Part shown: positions 41,074 through 49,457 of the stretch, piece by piece
How the letters are laid out: each line of letters starts with the position of its first letter
Numbering within the stretch: the first letter of the stretch is position 1
Source: DATKYQ01 sp035528415
GTDB taxonomy: Bacteria > Myxococcota > B64-G9
Length of the DNA stretch: 64,000 bases
Direction: 5' to 3'
NCBI GenBank assembly: GCA_035528415.1
Contig: DATKYQ010000057.1
Location: 1 to 64,000, forward strand
Notes under the pieces: generated by a model
Seen by the model: the letters and a program-made list of their open reading frames with translations, nothing else
Databases searched by the model: none
What the model was told of the DNA's origin: nothing
Translations under genes and position numbers: made by a program

Positions 41074-41939
41074 ATCTCTTCTGAGATCAGGCCGCGTTCC
41101 AGTGCGTCCCGGCCTAATTCCTCTTGTTCAAACTGCGGCCGGAAGGCCAGGCAGGCATCCAGCGCGCGGCGGACGGCCTCGGCGCGCAGCAAACCCAGCT
41201 CGTAGCAGGCCAACGCTAGCTGGAAGGCGCCCTTTACCGGAACCACCAACGGCGAAAGATGCGAGAAGCGCTCCGGCGCTGACTGCTCCGCCAGGTGGAT
41301 GAAAATGCGCTCCACCGAACCGCGCTTCTGACCGAGTCGATCCAACAGCGCGCGGACACAGTCGCGATCATCTTTCTTGACGCCGGCGGTTTTCATAACC
41401 TCCTCGGCTTCTCCAGCCGAAAGCTCGCCCTCCAGCAGACGGGCATAGAGGTGAAAAGCCTCGGCGTCGCTCTCGACGTCGTCGCCGAAGAGATACTCTC
41501 TCGAGCGCGAGCGGTTCTGACGCGTCGTCAACAGGGCGCATAGCTTGAACCCCACCTGCTCGCGCAACCTGCCCGGTCGCAACCTGAGAATCGTCGCGGC
41601 CCAGTCCTTGAAAGCTATCCCGTCGTACTCGACGCCGTCCATGAGCATCTTGCGCTCGATAACCCGCCGCATCTGCGGCGGGCTGGCCGTGACGAAGTAG
41701 ATCGGGGTGGCCGCAAAGGTGCGTCCGGCACCGCGGCGCAGGCCGCGCAGCACCTCGGGCATTCCAGGTATGGCCTTCTTGTCTATGGCAAACTCCAGCG
41801 GAATGCGCGCCATCCCCTTGAGTGACGAGAAACGGGTGGCCAGATAGGTCTTGTCGATGTCCCAGACGAAGACCTTGCCGTCGAAATCATCCGCATAGGT
41901 TCGCTGCTCGTCCAGGCTGAGGGGGTAGCACCGCAACAT
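41025..41939 (-). CDS. App1-like phosphatidate phosphatase domain protein
   Basis: 304 residues. VFVWDIDKTYLATRFSSLKG carries the DxDxT phosphatase signature of the App1/DUF2183 group, with FVTASPPQMRRVIE, FKDWAATILRLRPG and LFGDDVESDAEAF completing the HAD-like motif set. Eukaryotic App1 removes phosphate from phosphatidate. Placed 4 bases after gpsA and in the same operon as plsB, so a lipid phosphate substrate is likely. The C-terminal 100 residues are helical and unassigned. Overlaps gph tail to tail. Confidence 0.75.
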   Translation of the reverse strand: MLRCYPLSLDEQRTYADDFDGKVFVWDIDKTYLATRFSSLKGMARIPLEFAIDKKAIPGMPEVLRGLRRGAGRTFAATPIYFVTASPPQMRRVIERKMLMDGVEYDGIAFKDWAATILRLRPGRLREQVGFKLCALLTTRQNRSRSREYLFGDDVESDAEAFHLYARLLEGELSAGEAEEVMKTAGVKKDDRDCVRALLDRLGQKRGSVERIFIHLAEQSAPERFSHLSPLVVPVKGAFQLALACYELGLLRAEAVRRALDACLAFRPQFEQEELGRDALERGLISEEIYSKSTFLNSSALPAR

Positions 41940-41943
41940 TCCG

Positions 41944-42984
41944 TCACCGGTAGCTCAGAACGGCGAGTTCCTTCTCGACCGGAAGAGACATCAGCCTGAT
42001 GAGCGCCTCGTTGCAACTCCAGTCCTCGTACAGTATTCCATGCACCGCCCTGACGATGGGCAGTTCGATATTCATCTGCAGGGCCTGAGCGTGAACGGCC
42101 CTGGTGGTCGGCACTCCCTCGGCGACCTGGGTCATGCTGTCAAGGATCCCTGAAATCTTCTCGCCCTTTGCCAGGCGCTCGCCAACCTGGTGGTTGCGGC
42201 TGAGTTTCGAAGCGCAGGTGGCCATCAGATCGCCGATTCCGGCCAGACCCCCGAAGGTGAAGACGTCGGCGCCGAGGGCGACACCGAAACGGGCCATTTC
42301 GCTCAAACCCCTGGTGACCAACAGAGATTTAGCGTTGTCACCCAGTTTCATGCCATCGGTCACCCCGGCCGCGATGGCAATGATGTTCTTGAATGAGCCG
42401 GCGATCTCGGTGCCTATTACATCCCGGCCGCTGTAGATGCGCATGCGACTGGAGGCGAACAGCGGCTGCAGAGCCACAGCCACCTCGCTGTAACGCGATG
42501 CCAAAAGCGCTCCGGATGGTTGGCCACCCATGATTTCGCGTGCCAGGTTGGGACCGCTCAGGACACCGATCTTCAAGACGCATGTCTCTTCTCGGAGGAC
42601 CTCGGACATGCGCTTGAAGGTTTCGATTTCGATGCCCTTGGTCGCGTGGACAAGAATCTGGTTGCCTTTGGCCGTGTTTCCGATTCGACGGGCTATCTCC
42701 CTGAAAGACTTCGAGGGAACTACGATCAAGACGATCGGCGTCCTGCGAATCGACTCTTCCAAAAGCGTTGTGGCCCTGAGATTCAGCGGCAGTTCGAACC
42801 CGTCCAGGTAACGCGAGTTGGTGTGCTTCGAGTTGATCTCCTCGGCCTGCTCGGGACGGCGAACCCACAAGAGCACCCGGCGTTTCATCTGGGAGAGTAT
42901 CGAGGCCAGGGCTGTGCCGAAAGTCCCGCCGCCGACCACCAGGATATCGAGGCCCTCGTGATCCTTCCCTGAAGCGCTGCTCAT
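41944..42984 (-). CDS. gpsA: Glycerol-3-phosphate dehydrogenase, copy 1
   Basis: 346 residues. NAD(P)H-dependent reduction of dihydroxyacetone phosphate to sn-glycerol 3-phosphate for phospholipid synthesis. Rossmann loop VVGGGTFGTALASIL, HATKGIE, SGPNLAREI, catalytic Lys in AGSFKNIIAIAAG, and GIGDLMATC. The start overlaps the plsB stop (ATGA), placing G3P supply next to the first acyltransferase. A second gpsA at 52798 differs substantially. Confidence 0.93.
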   Translation of the reverse strand: MSSASGKDHEGLDILVVGGGTFGTALASILSQMKRRVLLWVRRPEQAEEINSKHTNSRYLDGFELPLNLRATTLLEESIRRTPIVLIVVPSKSFREIARRIGNTAKGNQILVHATKGIEIETFKRMSEVLREETCVLKIGVLSGPNLAREIMGGQPSGALLASRYSEVAVALQPLFASSRMRIYSGRDVIGTEIAGSFKNIIAIAAGVTDGMKLGDNAKSLLVTRGLSEMARFGVALGADVFTFGGLAGIGDLMATCASKLSRNHQVGERLAKGEKISGILDSMTQVAEGVPTTRAVHAQALQMNIELPIVRAVHGILYEDWSCNEALIRLMSLPVEKELAVLSYR

Positions 42985-44564
42985 GCCAGCTCTCCGTTCT
43001 CTATACCCGCCAGACGATTCTGATAATAGAGGAGCAGGGTGCGATCGACATGGAAGAGGCGATCTCCGCGGCGAACCAGGGCCGGCTTGCGATGATAAGT
43101 GCCCAGGTGAGCCAGTGCCTCGGATACGATGGCTACCGGGTCCTTGCGGGTCACGATGTCGTCTATACGCAACTTGCCGCGCTGGTTGAGCATGTGTACC
43201 GTATCAAGCGTATCCTCGACGCTGCGGTAGACATCGGCCAGCGAAAAACTTTCCTCCACGGCGACGCCGCGCAACAGGCGATAGAGATCGAGCCCGGGGT
43301 TCTTGTCACCGAGCAGTTTGAAGACCGCGCGGGACAGGAGGTTGGTCGACTTGATAACAGTATCCCTGCGGTAGGCAGCAGCGATCGAGCGGGCCAATTC
43401 CCGGGTGTATTCCCGGTCGCGCTGCGCATCGAACACCGGCCGGCCGCCGGCATCAATCACGTAACGTGAGCGATCGACCGGCCGACCGCGCCGATCGCGG
43501 GAGACTCCCTTGTCGTCAACAAGATTGCCGAAAACGTCCAGCGGGCTGGAAATAACCAGGTGAATTGTCGAGTGCAGCGAGAAGAGCTGCCGGATGAACT
43601 CGAAGACGCGCTTCGGCCTCGAGAATTCATCGTCCTCGATAATATAGCGGCTTTTGCCGAGCTCCTTGAGGTGATCGTCGATCAGCGTCTCCGCTTCGAG
43701 GACCAGTTGGTAGTTGATCGTGCAGGGAACGACGAAAATGTCGGGTCGCTCCTTGCCGGCCGCAAGGTTGTGAATGTAGGCGTCCAGGCCCATGCCCAGT
43801 AGGCCCATCTTGAGCTTGCTCTCCACCGCGCCGGAACGGCTGCGGGTACCGCCGGGGAAGAACAGGTTGTGGTAGCCCAGTTCCATGGTGTAGCCGGCAT
43901 AGGTCTTGAGCACGTCCTTGTAGACGGGCGCCTTCTTGCGCCGGTCGACTTTATAGGCGCCCAGGTTATGCATGAAGAAGCCGATCAGCCTGTTTGAGAA
44001 AAGGTTCAATCCCGCGCCATAGGTGTACGGCGGCAGGCCCAGGCGATACAATGCGAAACCTATCAGGATGCTGTCGAGGTTGCTCGAGTGGGTGGGAACC
44101 AGGATAGTAGTCCCCATCTTGGCGACCCGGCGCAAAGCCTCGATTTCGCCTCCGATCACCAACTGGTCAGCAAGGCTGTCGGCTCCCTGGAGGGTTTCGA
44201 CGAGGCGCAGCGGACTTACGGTGTTCAGCAGCAGGCTCAGGCCGGTGGGAATTATGCGCGTGGCAAGGGAGTAGACGCGCGGGTCGAAGTGTCCCAACAC
44301 CTCGTTGGCGAAGAAGCGGGTCACCTCTTTGAGCAACTGGCGATGGGAAGCGCCCTTGCCGTTGAGTGCCTGGTGGTAAATCCGCTCGTAAAAAGCGCCT
44401 TCCTTCCTGGCCCGCGACTTGTTCTTCTCGGACTCCAGCCGGCGCCGCTCGTGGTAAATGGTATCGAAGAGGGCTTCCTCGCAACATGTGGCGTCCGTGG
44501 TCCAGTGATCGAGTATGCGTTGAACCACCTCTACCTGCACCCTGTCTTTGTCTTCCGGCTTCAT
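42981..44564 (-). CDS. plsB: PlsB-like glycerol-3-phosphate acyltransferase
   Basis: 527 residues, shorter than the 800-residue enterobacterial PlsB. Acyltransferase motifs: PTHSSNLDSILIG (HX4D), GAGLNLFSNRLIGFF, FFPGGTRSRSGAVESKLKMG and VPCTINYQLVLE. It adds the first acyl chain to G3P at the inner membrane. Start ATG at 44564, directly after tRNA-Sec; upstream in-frame sequence is tRNA. It is followed by gpsA and an App1-like phosphatase, a phospholipid module. Confidence 0.87.
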   Translation of the reverse strand: MKPEDKDRVQVEVVQRILDHWTTDATCCEEALFDTIYHERRRLESEKNKSRARKEGAFYERIYHQALNGKGASHRQLLKEVTRFFANEVLGHFDPRVYSLATRIIPTGLSLLLNTVSPLRLVETLQGADSLADQLVIGGEIEALRRVAKMGTTILVPTHSSNLDSILIGFALYRLGLPPYTYGAGLNLFSNRLIGFFMHNLGAYKVDRRKKAPVYKDVLKTYAGYTMELGYHNLFFPGGTRSRSGAVESKLKMGLLGMGLDAYIHNLAAGKERPDIFVVPCTINYQLVLEAETLIDDHLKELGKSRYIIEDDEFSRPKRVFEFIRQLFSLHSTIHLVISSPLDVFGNLVDDKGVSRDRRGRPVDRSRYVIDAGGRPVFDAQRDREYTRELARSIAAAYRRDTVIKSTNLLSRAVFKLLGDKNPGLDLYRLLRGVAVEESFSLADVYRSVEDTLDTVHMLNQRGKLRIDDIVTRKDPVAIVSEALAHLGTYHRKPALVRRGDRLFHVDRTLLLYYQNRLAGIENGELA

Positions 44565-44633
44565 GGTATATGACCCCCGCCAACGCGAAAACCCCACCAC
44601 ACGGCGACGCGTATAGGCGCGCGAATAGTTCAA

Positions 44634-44731
44634 TGGCGGAAGTGCATGGGAATCGAACCCACCCAACGCGCTGCTCGCACGTCACACCGGGTTTGAAGCC
44701 CGGGGAGCCCACCAGTGACCCTGGCACTTCC
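44634..44731 (-). tRNA. selC: tRNA-Sec (anticodon UCA)
   Basis: 98 bases including an encoded CCA (44634-44636). On the minus strand it begins GGAAGTGCCAGGGTC and folds as a selenocysteine tRNA: 8-bp acceptor stem GGAAGTGC/GCACTTCC, D arm GGGTC/GGCTC, anticodon stem CCGGG/CCCGG with loop CTTCAAA (anticodon UCA at 44694-44696), a long variable arm (ACGTGC ... GCGCGT) and a 5-bp T stem GTGGG/CCCAT with loop TTCGATT. The 8+5 acceptor/T layout, long variable arm and UCA anticodon together identify tRNA-Sec. selA, selB and selD are not in the window. Confidence 0.96.
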
Positions 44732-44739
44732 AGGAAGGC

Positions 44740-44768
44740 AGCTTATGGGGGATGGTGCAGGCTGTCAA
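44740..44768 (-). promoter_or_regulatory. Candidate promoter of tRNA-Sec
   Basis: Reading the minus strand: TTGACA (44763-44768, perfect), 17-base spacer, TAAGCT (44740-44745). Transcription would begin near 44733, leaving only a 2-3 base leader before the mature 5' end. A small dyad ATTCCA-AAG-TGGAAT overlaps the upstream edge. Confidence 0.5.
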
Positions 44769-44809
44769 TTCCAAAGTGGAATGTTAGCACTGGCTGCTGA
44801 GAGCCGTTG

Positions 44810-45361
44810 TTAACCCAGCAACTGTATCACCAGGTTGTGAAACTCGGCGGCTTCCAGGAAGGTCATGTTCAATCCGCCAATCCGGATGCGGATGCCTGAT
44901 TCGAGCCGAACCGGGGGCCCGGATCCCTGAACGGGCACCTGTTGCTCCTGGACGAAGGTTCCGTTACGCGAGCCCAGATCCTGAATCTGGAACTGGCCGC
45001 GCTTTGTGATTTCCACAGACGCGTGGTTGTCCGACACGGATGCATCTGGTACTACGATATCGTTGTGGCCACCGCGGCCCAGCCGGATTACAACATCTCC
45101 CTCCGACTTGCCCTTACCCTTGCTGAGCGGGAAAACAAGGAAATCCTTGCCCGGGTCGAAGGCACGCGCGGTTTCTTTGTGCTCGATGGCCTGGGTCGAG
45201 GACATGTCCTTTACCACCCGGATTTTTCCCAGGGGGCCGTGGTGGATGAGATATGCCTCTCCGTGGCGGAGGGCGAAGCCCTTGACATCGTAAGACGCTG
45301 CGTCTTTGAAAAAATCGCCCAGGGTGAGGGTCCTGGTTTGAGTCGGATTTTCTTCAGACAT
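44810..45361 (-). CDS. FHA-domain protein
   Basis: 183 residues; AGGAG precedes the ATG at 45361. The N-terminal 85 residues are unassigned. Residues 95-180 form a forkhead-associated phosphothreonine-binding domain: DVVIRLGRGGHNDIVV, the signature SVSDNHASVEI, and LGSRNGTFVQ. FHA domains read Ser/Thr phosphorylation. It is one of three FHA proteins in the window; no Ser/Thr kinase is present here. Confidence 0.85.
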   Translation of the reverse strand: MSEENPTQTRTLTLGDFFKDAASYDVKGFALRHGEAYLIHHGPLGKIRVVKDMSSTQAIEHKETARAFDPGKDFLVFPLSKGKGKSEGDVVIRLGRGGHNDIVVPDASVSDNHASVEITKRGQFQIQDLGSRNGTFVQEQQVPVQGSGPPVRLESGIRIRIGGLNMTFLEAAEFHNLVIQLLG

Positions 45362-45388
45362 GACTTCTCCTGAGATCTCCACTTGCTT

Positions 45389-46402
45389 TCATTGCATTAC
45401 CAGGGAGGCAAGTATATGGAATGGTTTTGGAAACCAGGCAAAGTAGTTATCGAGCCACACCAGGCCGTCGTAATCCAGGCTTTCCAGTTTACCCGGGCCA
45501 ACGTATTTCCAGGCAATCCAGATCACTCCGGGTTCGAGTAACCCGGCGATTTTATTGTAGCCCTCCGGAAAGCGGCGTGCGAGCGCGTTGCCGCTTTTGA
45601 GCCAGTCCGAAAGGCAAGCTGTGACCTTTAGTCCGGTGTGACCAGGGCCGGGCACGATGGCCGGGCGAATTTGACTCCATAGGCCAAGGTAGGCCTTCAA
45701 GGCACCGGAAGCTGCCCGGGCTTTGAACACGCGTTCGTAATCCAACGGGTGGGGTTCGAGCATAGAAAACTTCTGCTCCCACGTTTCCGCCTGTTCTTTG
45801 TCGAGCGACAGGGACAGAAGCGCATGGGCTTCTTGCTCGGCCCTGTCCAGAACGTTTGACCACTCGTAGATTGTATGTCGTGTGCGTTGTCCGACCACGA
45901 CATGGGCTGTCGCCTCGCCGTCCGCATCGTCTCGAATGGAATTTGCAGCAAGATGCCGGCTCAATTGTCTCGCCGCCCGTCTCTCGCGTGCTTTGCGGGC
46001 CAGGGACAATTTCTCGAAAACCGCCGGTGCGCCGCGTAGCAGACCGACGGCGCGGGTTCGCAGCAAACCCGCATAGCCTTCCAGGATCGACATGAGCAGT
46101 TCGGGGCTTCTGGCACGAGCGAACCGCCAACGCAGGCGCCCCGGCGGTTCGGCCAGTTCGGCCAGGTCTTCGGAATCGAAGACTCCGCCCGCTTGCCTTT
46201 CGCCCCGTAACGGGCCGAAAGACAGGTCGACCCGGTCGTTGTCCAGCTTGAAAACAACAGTCAGAAACATGTTGCCGGATTCGAAACGAACCGAGTTGTC
46301 GCCAGATTGCACAAGGCCGAATCCGTATTCTTCAAGGAACGAGAATACCTGCCCGGCCGCCTCTACGCGAGCGGACGGCTCGATGTATCGAACGTCAGCC
46401 AT
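45389..46402 (-). CDS. Hypothetical protein, 337 residues
   Basis: From ATG 46402. Soluble, no signal peptide or membrane helix. The first 130 residues contain a repeated beta-strand pattern and a Phe-rich start (VFSFLEEYGFGLVQSGDNSVRFES), similar in feel to small immunity-like domains; the rest is helical with many Arg, Glu and Trp. No family recognised. It lies between pit and the FHA gene on the same strand with short gaps. Confidence 0.6.
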   Translation of the reverse strand: MADVRYIEPSARVEAAGQVFSFLEEYGFGLVQSGDNSVRFESGNMFLTVVFKLDNDRVDLSFGPLRGERQAGGVFDSEDLAELAEPPGRLRWRFARARSPELLMSILEGYAGLLRTRAVGLLRGAPAVFEKLSLARKARERRAARQLSRHLAANSIRDDADGEATAHVVVGQRTRHTIYEWSNVLDRAEQEAHALLSLSLDKEQAETWEQKFSMLEPHPLDYERVFKARAASGALKAYLGLWSQIRPAIVPGPGHTGLKVTACLSDWLKSGNALARRFPEGYNKIAGLLEPGVIWIAWKYVGPGKLESLDYDGLVWLDNYFAWFPKPFHILASLVMQ

Positions 46403-46436
46403 CTTTGAGTCCGCACCTGTCCCAAGTGGACCGGGG

Positions 46437-47381
46437 TCAACCAGAGACAAGATTGAGAGCGACAAAGAGCATGAACAACAAATAGGCCAATCCAGCCGAA
46501 ATTGCCGGTGTGCCGATCCAGCCGAACAAGATGCGCCAGAGCGTGCGGCGGTTGATCGTCCTGGCCCCCTTGATGATTCCGATACCCAGTACCGCCCCGA
46601 CCACCGCCTGGGAAGTCGAGACCGGCACACCTATCTTGGCGTAGATATGCACGGTGACGGCCTCCGCCAGGATGGCGATGAAGGCAGTGTAAGCATCGAG
46701 ACGAACGAGACCCTTGCCTACCGTCAGCATGACGTTCTTGCTGTAGGTCAGCACCCCCAGGGCGATAGCGCTGCCGCCTATCAGACAGGCGGCCAGCGGA
46801 GACAACACACCCGGGCCGGCAAAGGGCCCGGTCACGTTGGCCACGTTGTTGGCCCCCAGTGCATAAGCGCCGTAGGAACCGGCCACGATCAAGGCCCAGC
46901 GCAGGTTTTTGTCGTATGCGAAAAGCGATGGATGAATCAAGTTGATCAGCTTGCCAACCGTAAAATACAGCACGAAGGTGATTAAGGCCGCGCCGATTGG
47001 CGTGCCTACCCAGCACAGCACAACCTTGGTCAGCGAGGATGTGTCGAGGCTGGAGTTCAGAGCACCGATCAGAACCAGCGCACCCACCACCGCCTGTGAG
47101 GTCGAGACCGGCAAGCGCCAGTAGCTCATCAGGCTGACGGTCAGCGCGGCCGCGAGGCTGACGATGAAAGCCAGGTTGAGCGAGATCGGGCTAAGGCGCT
47201 GATAGGTCTCGATCCCATGCTGTCCCTCGAGAACCGCTCCCAGCAAGACGAATACGGCGCACAGGATCGCCGCCGTCCAAAAACGCACCATACGCGACGC
47301 CACGGCCGTGCCGAAAACATTAGACGCGTCATTCGACCCCAGCGACCAACCAAGAAAGACGCTCGCTACGAGTTGCCACAT
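46437..47381 (-). CDS. Pit-family inorganic phosphate permease
   Basis: 314 residues with about ten membrane helices. Two copies of the PiT signature are present: GSNDASNVFGTAVAS near the N-terminus and GANNVANVTGPFAG in the middle, plus two PVSTSQAVVGA motifs, reflecting the internal duplication of the family. It imports phosphate (or metal phosphate) with a cation. The gene follows the DUF47 gene after 1 base; DUF47-Pit pairs are widespread and DUF47 is thought to regulate the permease. Confidence 0.9.
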   Translation of the reverse strand: MWQLVASVFLGWSLGSNDASNVFGTAVASRMVRFWTAAILCAVFVLLGAVLEGQHGIETYQRLSPISLNLAFIVSLAAALTVSLMSYWRLPVSTSQAVVGALVLIGALNSSLDTSSLTKVVLCWVGTPIGAALITFVLYFTVGKLINLIHPSLFAYDKNLRWALIVAGSYGAYALGANNVANVTGPFAGPGVLSPLAACLIGGSAIALGVLTYSKNVMLTVGKGLVRLDAYTAFIAILAEAVTVHIYAKIGVPVSTSQAVVGAVLGIGIIKGARTINRRTLWRILFGWIGTPAISAGLAYLLFMLFVALNLVSG

Positions 47382-47382
47382 G

Positions 47383-48033
47383 TCAGATTTGGCGCTTGAT
47401 GGCTATGATGCCAATGCGATCGGCAACGGTTTCGGCACGGTCGGAGATCTTGCCGATCAGCAGGACGATTTCCTTGAGCAGCAATTGCATGCCCGGGCTC
47501 AACTCCTGCTTTTCGAATATACTCCGAATGATTTTACGCTCCAGGCGATCGGACTCGCTTTCCTTTTCGTCCACGTCCTTGGTGGTGTGTAGCGTCGCCC
47601 GAGGATTGTTCAACAGTTCGTCCACCGCCTTGCGCGTGAGATAGTAGGCCTGCAGGTTGATCTCGACCAGCTTCTTGAATGATTCGAGCAGGTCTTCCGG
47701 GATGATGGTCTTCTGGCAGAGGATCGCGAACAGCACCGTCTCGGCCATGTTGGGCAGCTTGTCGAAGGATTCCAGCAGGCCCAGTAGATCGCCGCGCGAC
47801 TCGGGCAACAGCGCCTTGCCGTAAAGAGTCAGCTCGATCTCCCGGCGCTGGTCGTCTGCGGCCGATTCGGCCTCGTGCGCCTTCTGGACGGCGGCCTCGA
47901 AAGAGGCGCCATGGCCGTTTCCGACGTAGGTGTTGAAGGCCTTTTCGAAGAGACTTATGCAGGTGTCGCAGAGATCGAAGTACTGCGCCATCATTTTTTC
48001 AACCGTTTCCTGCTTTTTCCAGAAAAACGCCAT
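47383..48033 (-). CDS. DUF47/PhoU-like protein, partner of Pit
   Basis: 216 residues, all helical. Matches the PhoU-like DUF47 family: KKQETVEKMMAQYFDLCDTCISLFEKAF, DDQRREIELTLYGKALLPESRGD, DKLPNMAETVLF, and the ESESDRLERKIIRSIFE acidic motif that binds metal clusters in PhoU. Likely a cytosolic regulator of the adjacent permease. It starts 18 bases after the end of the selenoprotein gene, so the three probably form a transcription unit. Confidence 0.9.
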   Translation of the reverse strand: MAFFWKKQETVEKMMAQYFDLCDTCISLFEKAFNTYVGNGHGASFEAAVQKAHEAESAADDQRREIELTLYGKALLPESRGDLLGLLESFDKLPNMAETVLFAILCQKTIIPEDLLESFKKLVEINLQAYYLTRKAVDELLNNPRATLHTTKDVDEKESESDRLERKIIRSIFEKQELSPGMQLLLKEIVLLIGKISDRAETVADRIGIIAIKRQI

Positions 48034-48051
48034 TTGAAACAGACCCCCTGG

Positions 48052-49362
48052 TTACTTCTGCGAACCGGGTTTTACCACTTTCACCGGCGCAAGCTTCGAC
48101 TTCAAAGCCGGCGGGATCTTTCTCAGCTTGGGCGCCAACTTGATTCGACCCGGTTGTCCCAGGGAGGGACGCGCCTGGAACACCCGGGCGCCTCGAGGTG
48201 TCTGACCCGGAACCGGCCGTGGAAGGCGGCTGCCGACTGCCGCTCCCGTGCCATAGTGTATGTCGATCGACGCCTGGTCGTCTCGATCGGTCTTGATCTT
48301 GAGCGTGCCCCTGCGCTTTACCGATTCGCCTGCCAGCGCGAGATAGACGTACCAATCATTGTCTTTCTTCTCCGGGTAGCCGACGACGACTCCGCTCGGA
48401 TCATCTACGCCCCTGATATCGAAAGGTTTGCCGCCCAGCGAGGACACCTTGATCTTGACGATTCCGCTGCTCCTGCCCACCATTCCCGCAAGCATGCCGA
48501 AGCAGCGGGCAATTGCATCAGCGTGGGGGGATATTCTCGCCGGAGAGAAAAAAACGTAAGGTCGATCGACGACAAGGTCGGGAGACACCTGGCCGTAGAT
48601 ATAGAGCTGCAACTCCTTGGGAGATGCCAGGTTGGTCTTGGCTTTCACCTGCGCCGAGATGCGGCCCGCCTTGTCCTGGGCCTTGAGCGTCACTTTGACG
48701 GCCTGCCGGCCGTCCTGCTCGATCAGTTCGGCCGTGATCTGATCGGGCTTGCTCGAGGTCACTTCGCTGATCTTCAGTTTGTCCAAATCCTTGGCGACGA
48801 TCTTGACGATTTCGGTAACGCCTTTTCCCATGGACACGTTCTTCAGATTGAGCCGCTCGGGCTCGAAACCGGCGATGACATCCACCTGTCCATGCAAGCT
48901 GAGTCTGAACTGCGGCTGTTGGGGGTCATTGGAGTAGACCGTGACCGATTTCTGAAGCTTACCCTTGCGACCTGCGGTTTTTACCTTGACTTCAATTTTT
49001 CCTTCCCCGCCCGGGGGAATGTCCGTCGCCGAGACGACGGCAGCCGTGCAGCCTCACCCGCCGCGGGCGCGCTGAATGTTCAGCACGCCCTTACCCTTGT
49101 TTTTTATCCGGAAAACATGCTGGACCACATCGCCCTGGGAGACCGACCCGAAGTCGTAATCCGCCCCGTCACAGGCAATCACGGGAGCCGGGCCGGATTG
49201 TTTGACCGGCTTGACGCCCTGGGCCGTGGGAGCAACGAGTTTCTTCAGTTTGAGCGGCCTCTTGAAGCTCGGCTCGATCTTGGCTCGATGTCCCTGGGCC
49301 AGGGCGACCGGCGCCATCATTAAAAGCGCGAGAAGCCACGGCAAGATTCGAATTTTCTTCAT
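48052..49362 (-). CDS. DUF1573 selenoprotein with Sec-Gly-Cys motif (in-frame UGA)
   Basis: 436 residues if the in-frame TGA at 49054-49056 is read as selenocysteine (residue 103). The ATG at 49362 has GGAGG eight bases upstream and a signal peptide ending near ALAQG. Residues 60-155 are a DUF1573 Ig-like domain: YDFGSVSQGDVVQHVFRIKNKG, then ARGG-Sec-GCTAAVVSATDIPPGGEG, then KTAGRKGKLQKSVTVYSNDP. In ordinary members the Sec position is the first Cys of the Cys-Gly-Cys-Thr motif. No stop occurs between the TGA and 48052, and both halves share one frame. Two further Ig-like domains and a Pro/Lys-rich basic tail follow. Standard callers would split it into 102 and about 280 residues. The protein is likely periplasmic or surface-exposed with a redox or metal-binding centre; function is unknown. 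Confidence 0.9.
49023..49040 (-). promoter_or_regulatory. SECIS-like hairpin downstream of UGA
   Basis: On the minus strand, 13 bases after the TGA, CCGTCG pairs perfectly with CGACGG around a TCTCGG loop; if the top pair is open the loop begins with G. The apical loop lies 19 bases after the UGA, inside the window reported for bacterial SECIS elements, which bind SelB. It is entirely within coding sequence, as bacterial SECIS elements are. Confidence 0.6.
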
Positions 49363-49396
49363 TTCCCACACCTCCGACATTTAACTAACTCCGGCC

Positions 49397-49425
49397 ATAC
49401 TATGATCAACAATAACATGGTGCAA
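49397..49425 (-). promoter_or_regulatory. Candidate promoter of the selenoprotein operon
   Basis: Minus strand TTGCAC (49420-49425), 17-base spacer, TAGTAT (49397-49402). Start would fall near 49390, giving a leader of about 28 bases that contains the ribosome-binding site. Only a moderate match. Confidence 0.3.
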
Positions 49426-49457
49426 GAAGTAAAAGCAGGCAAGCCGGCCGCTGCTCG

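Noticed and set aside
44565..44666. N-terminal extension of PlsB into the tRNA region
   Set aside because: The extra residues are translated tRNA-Sec sequence; the ATG at 44564 starts where similarity begins.
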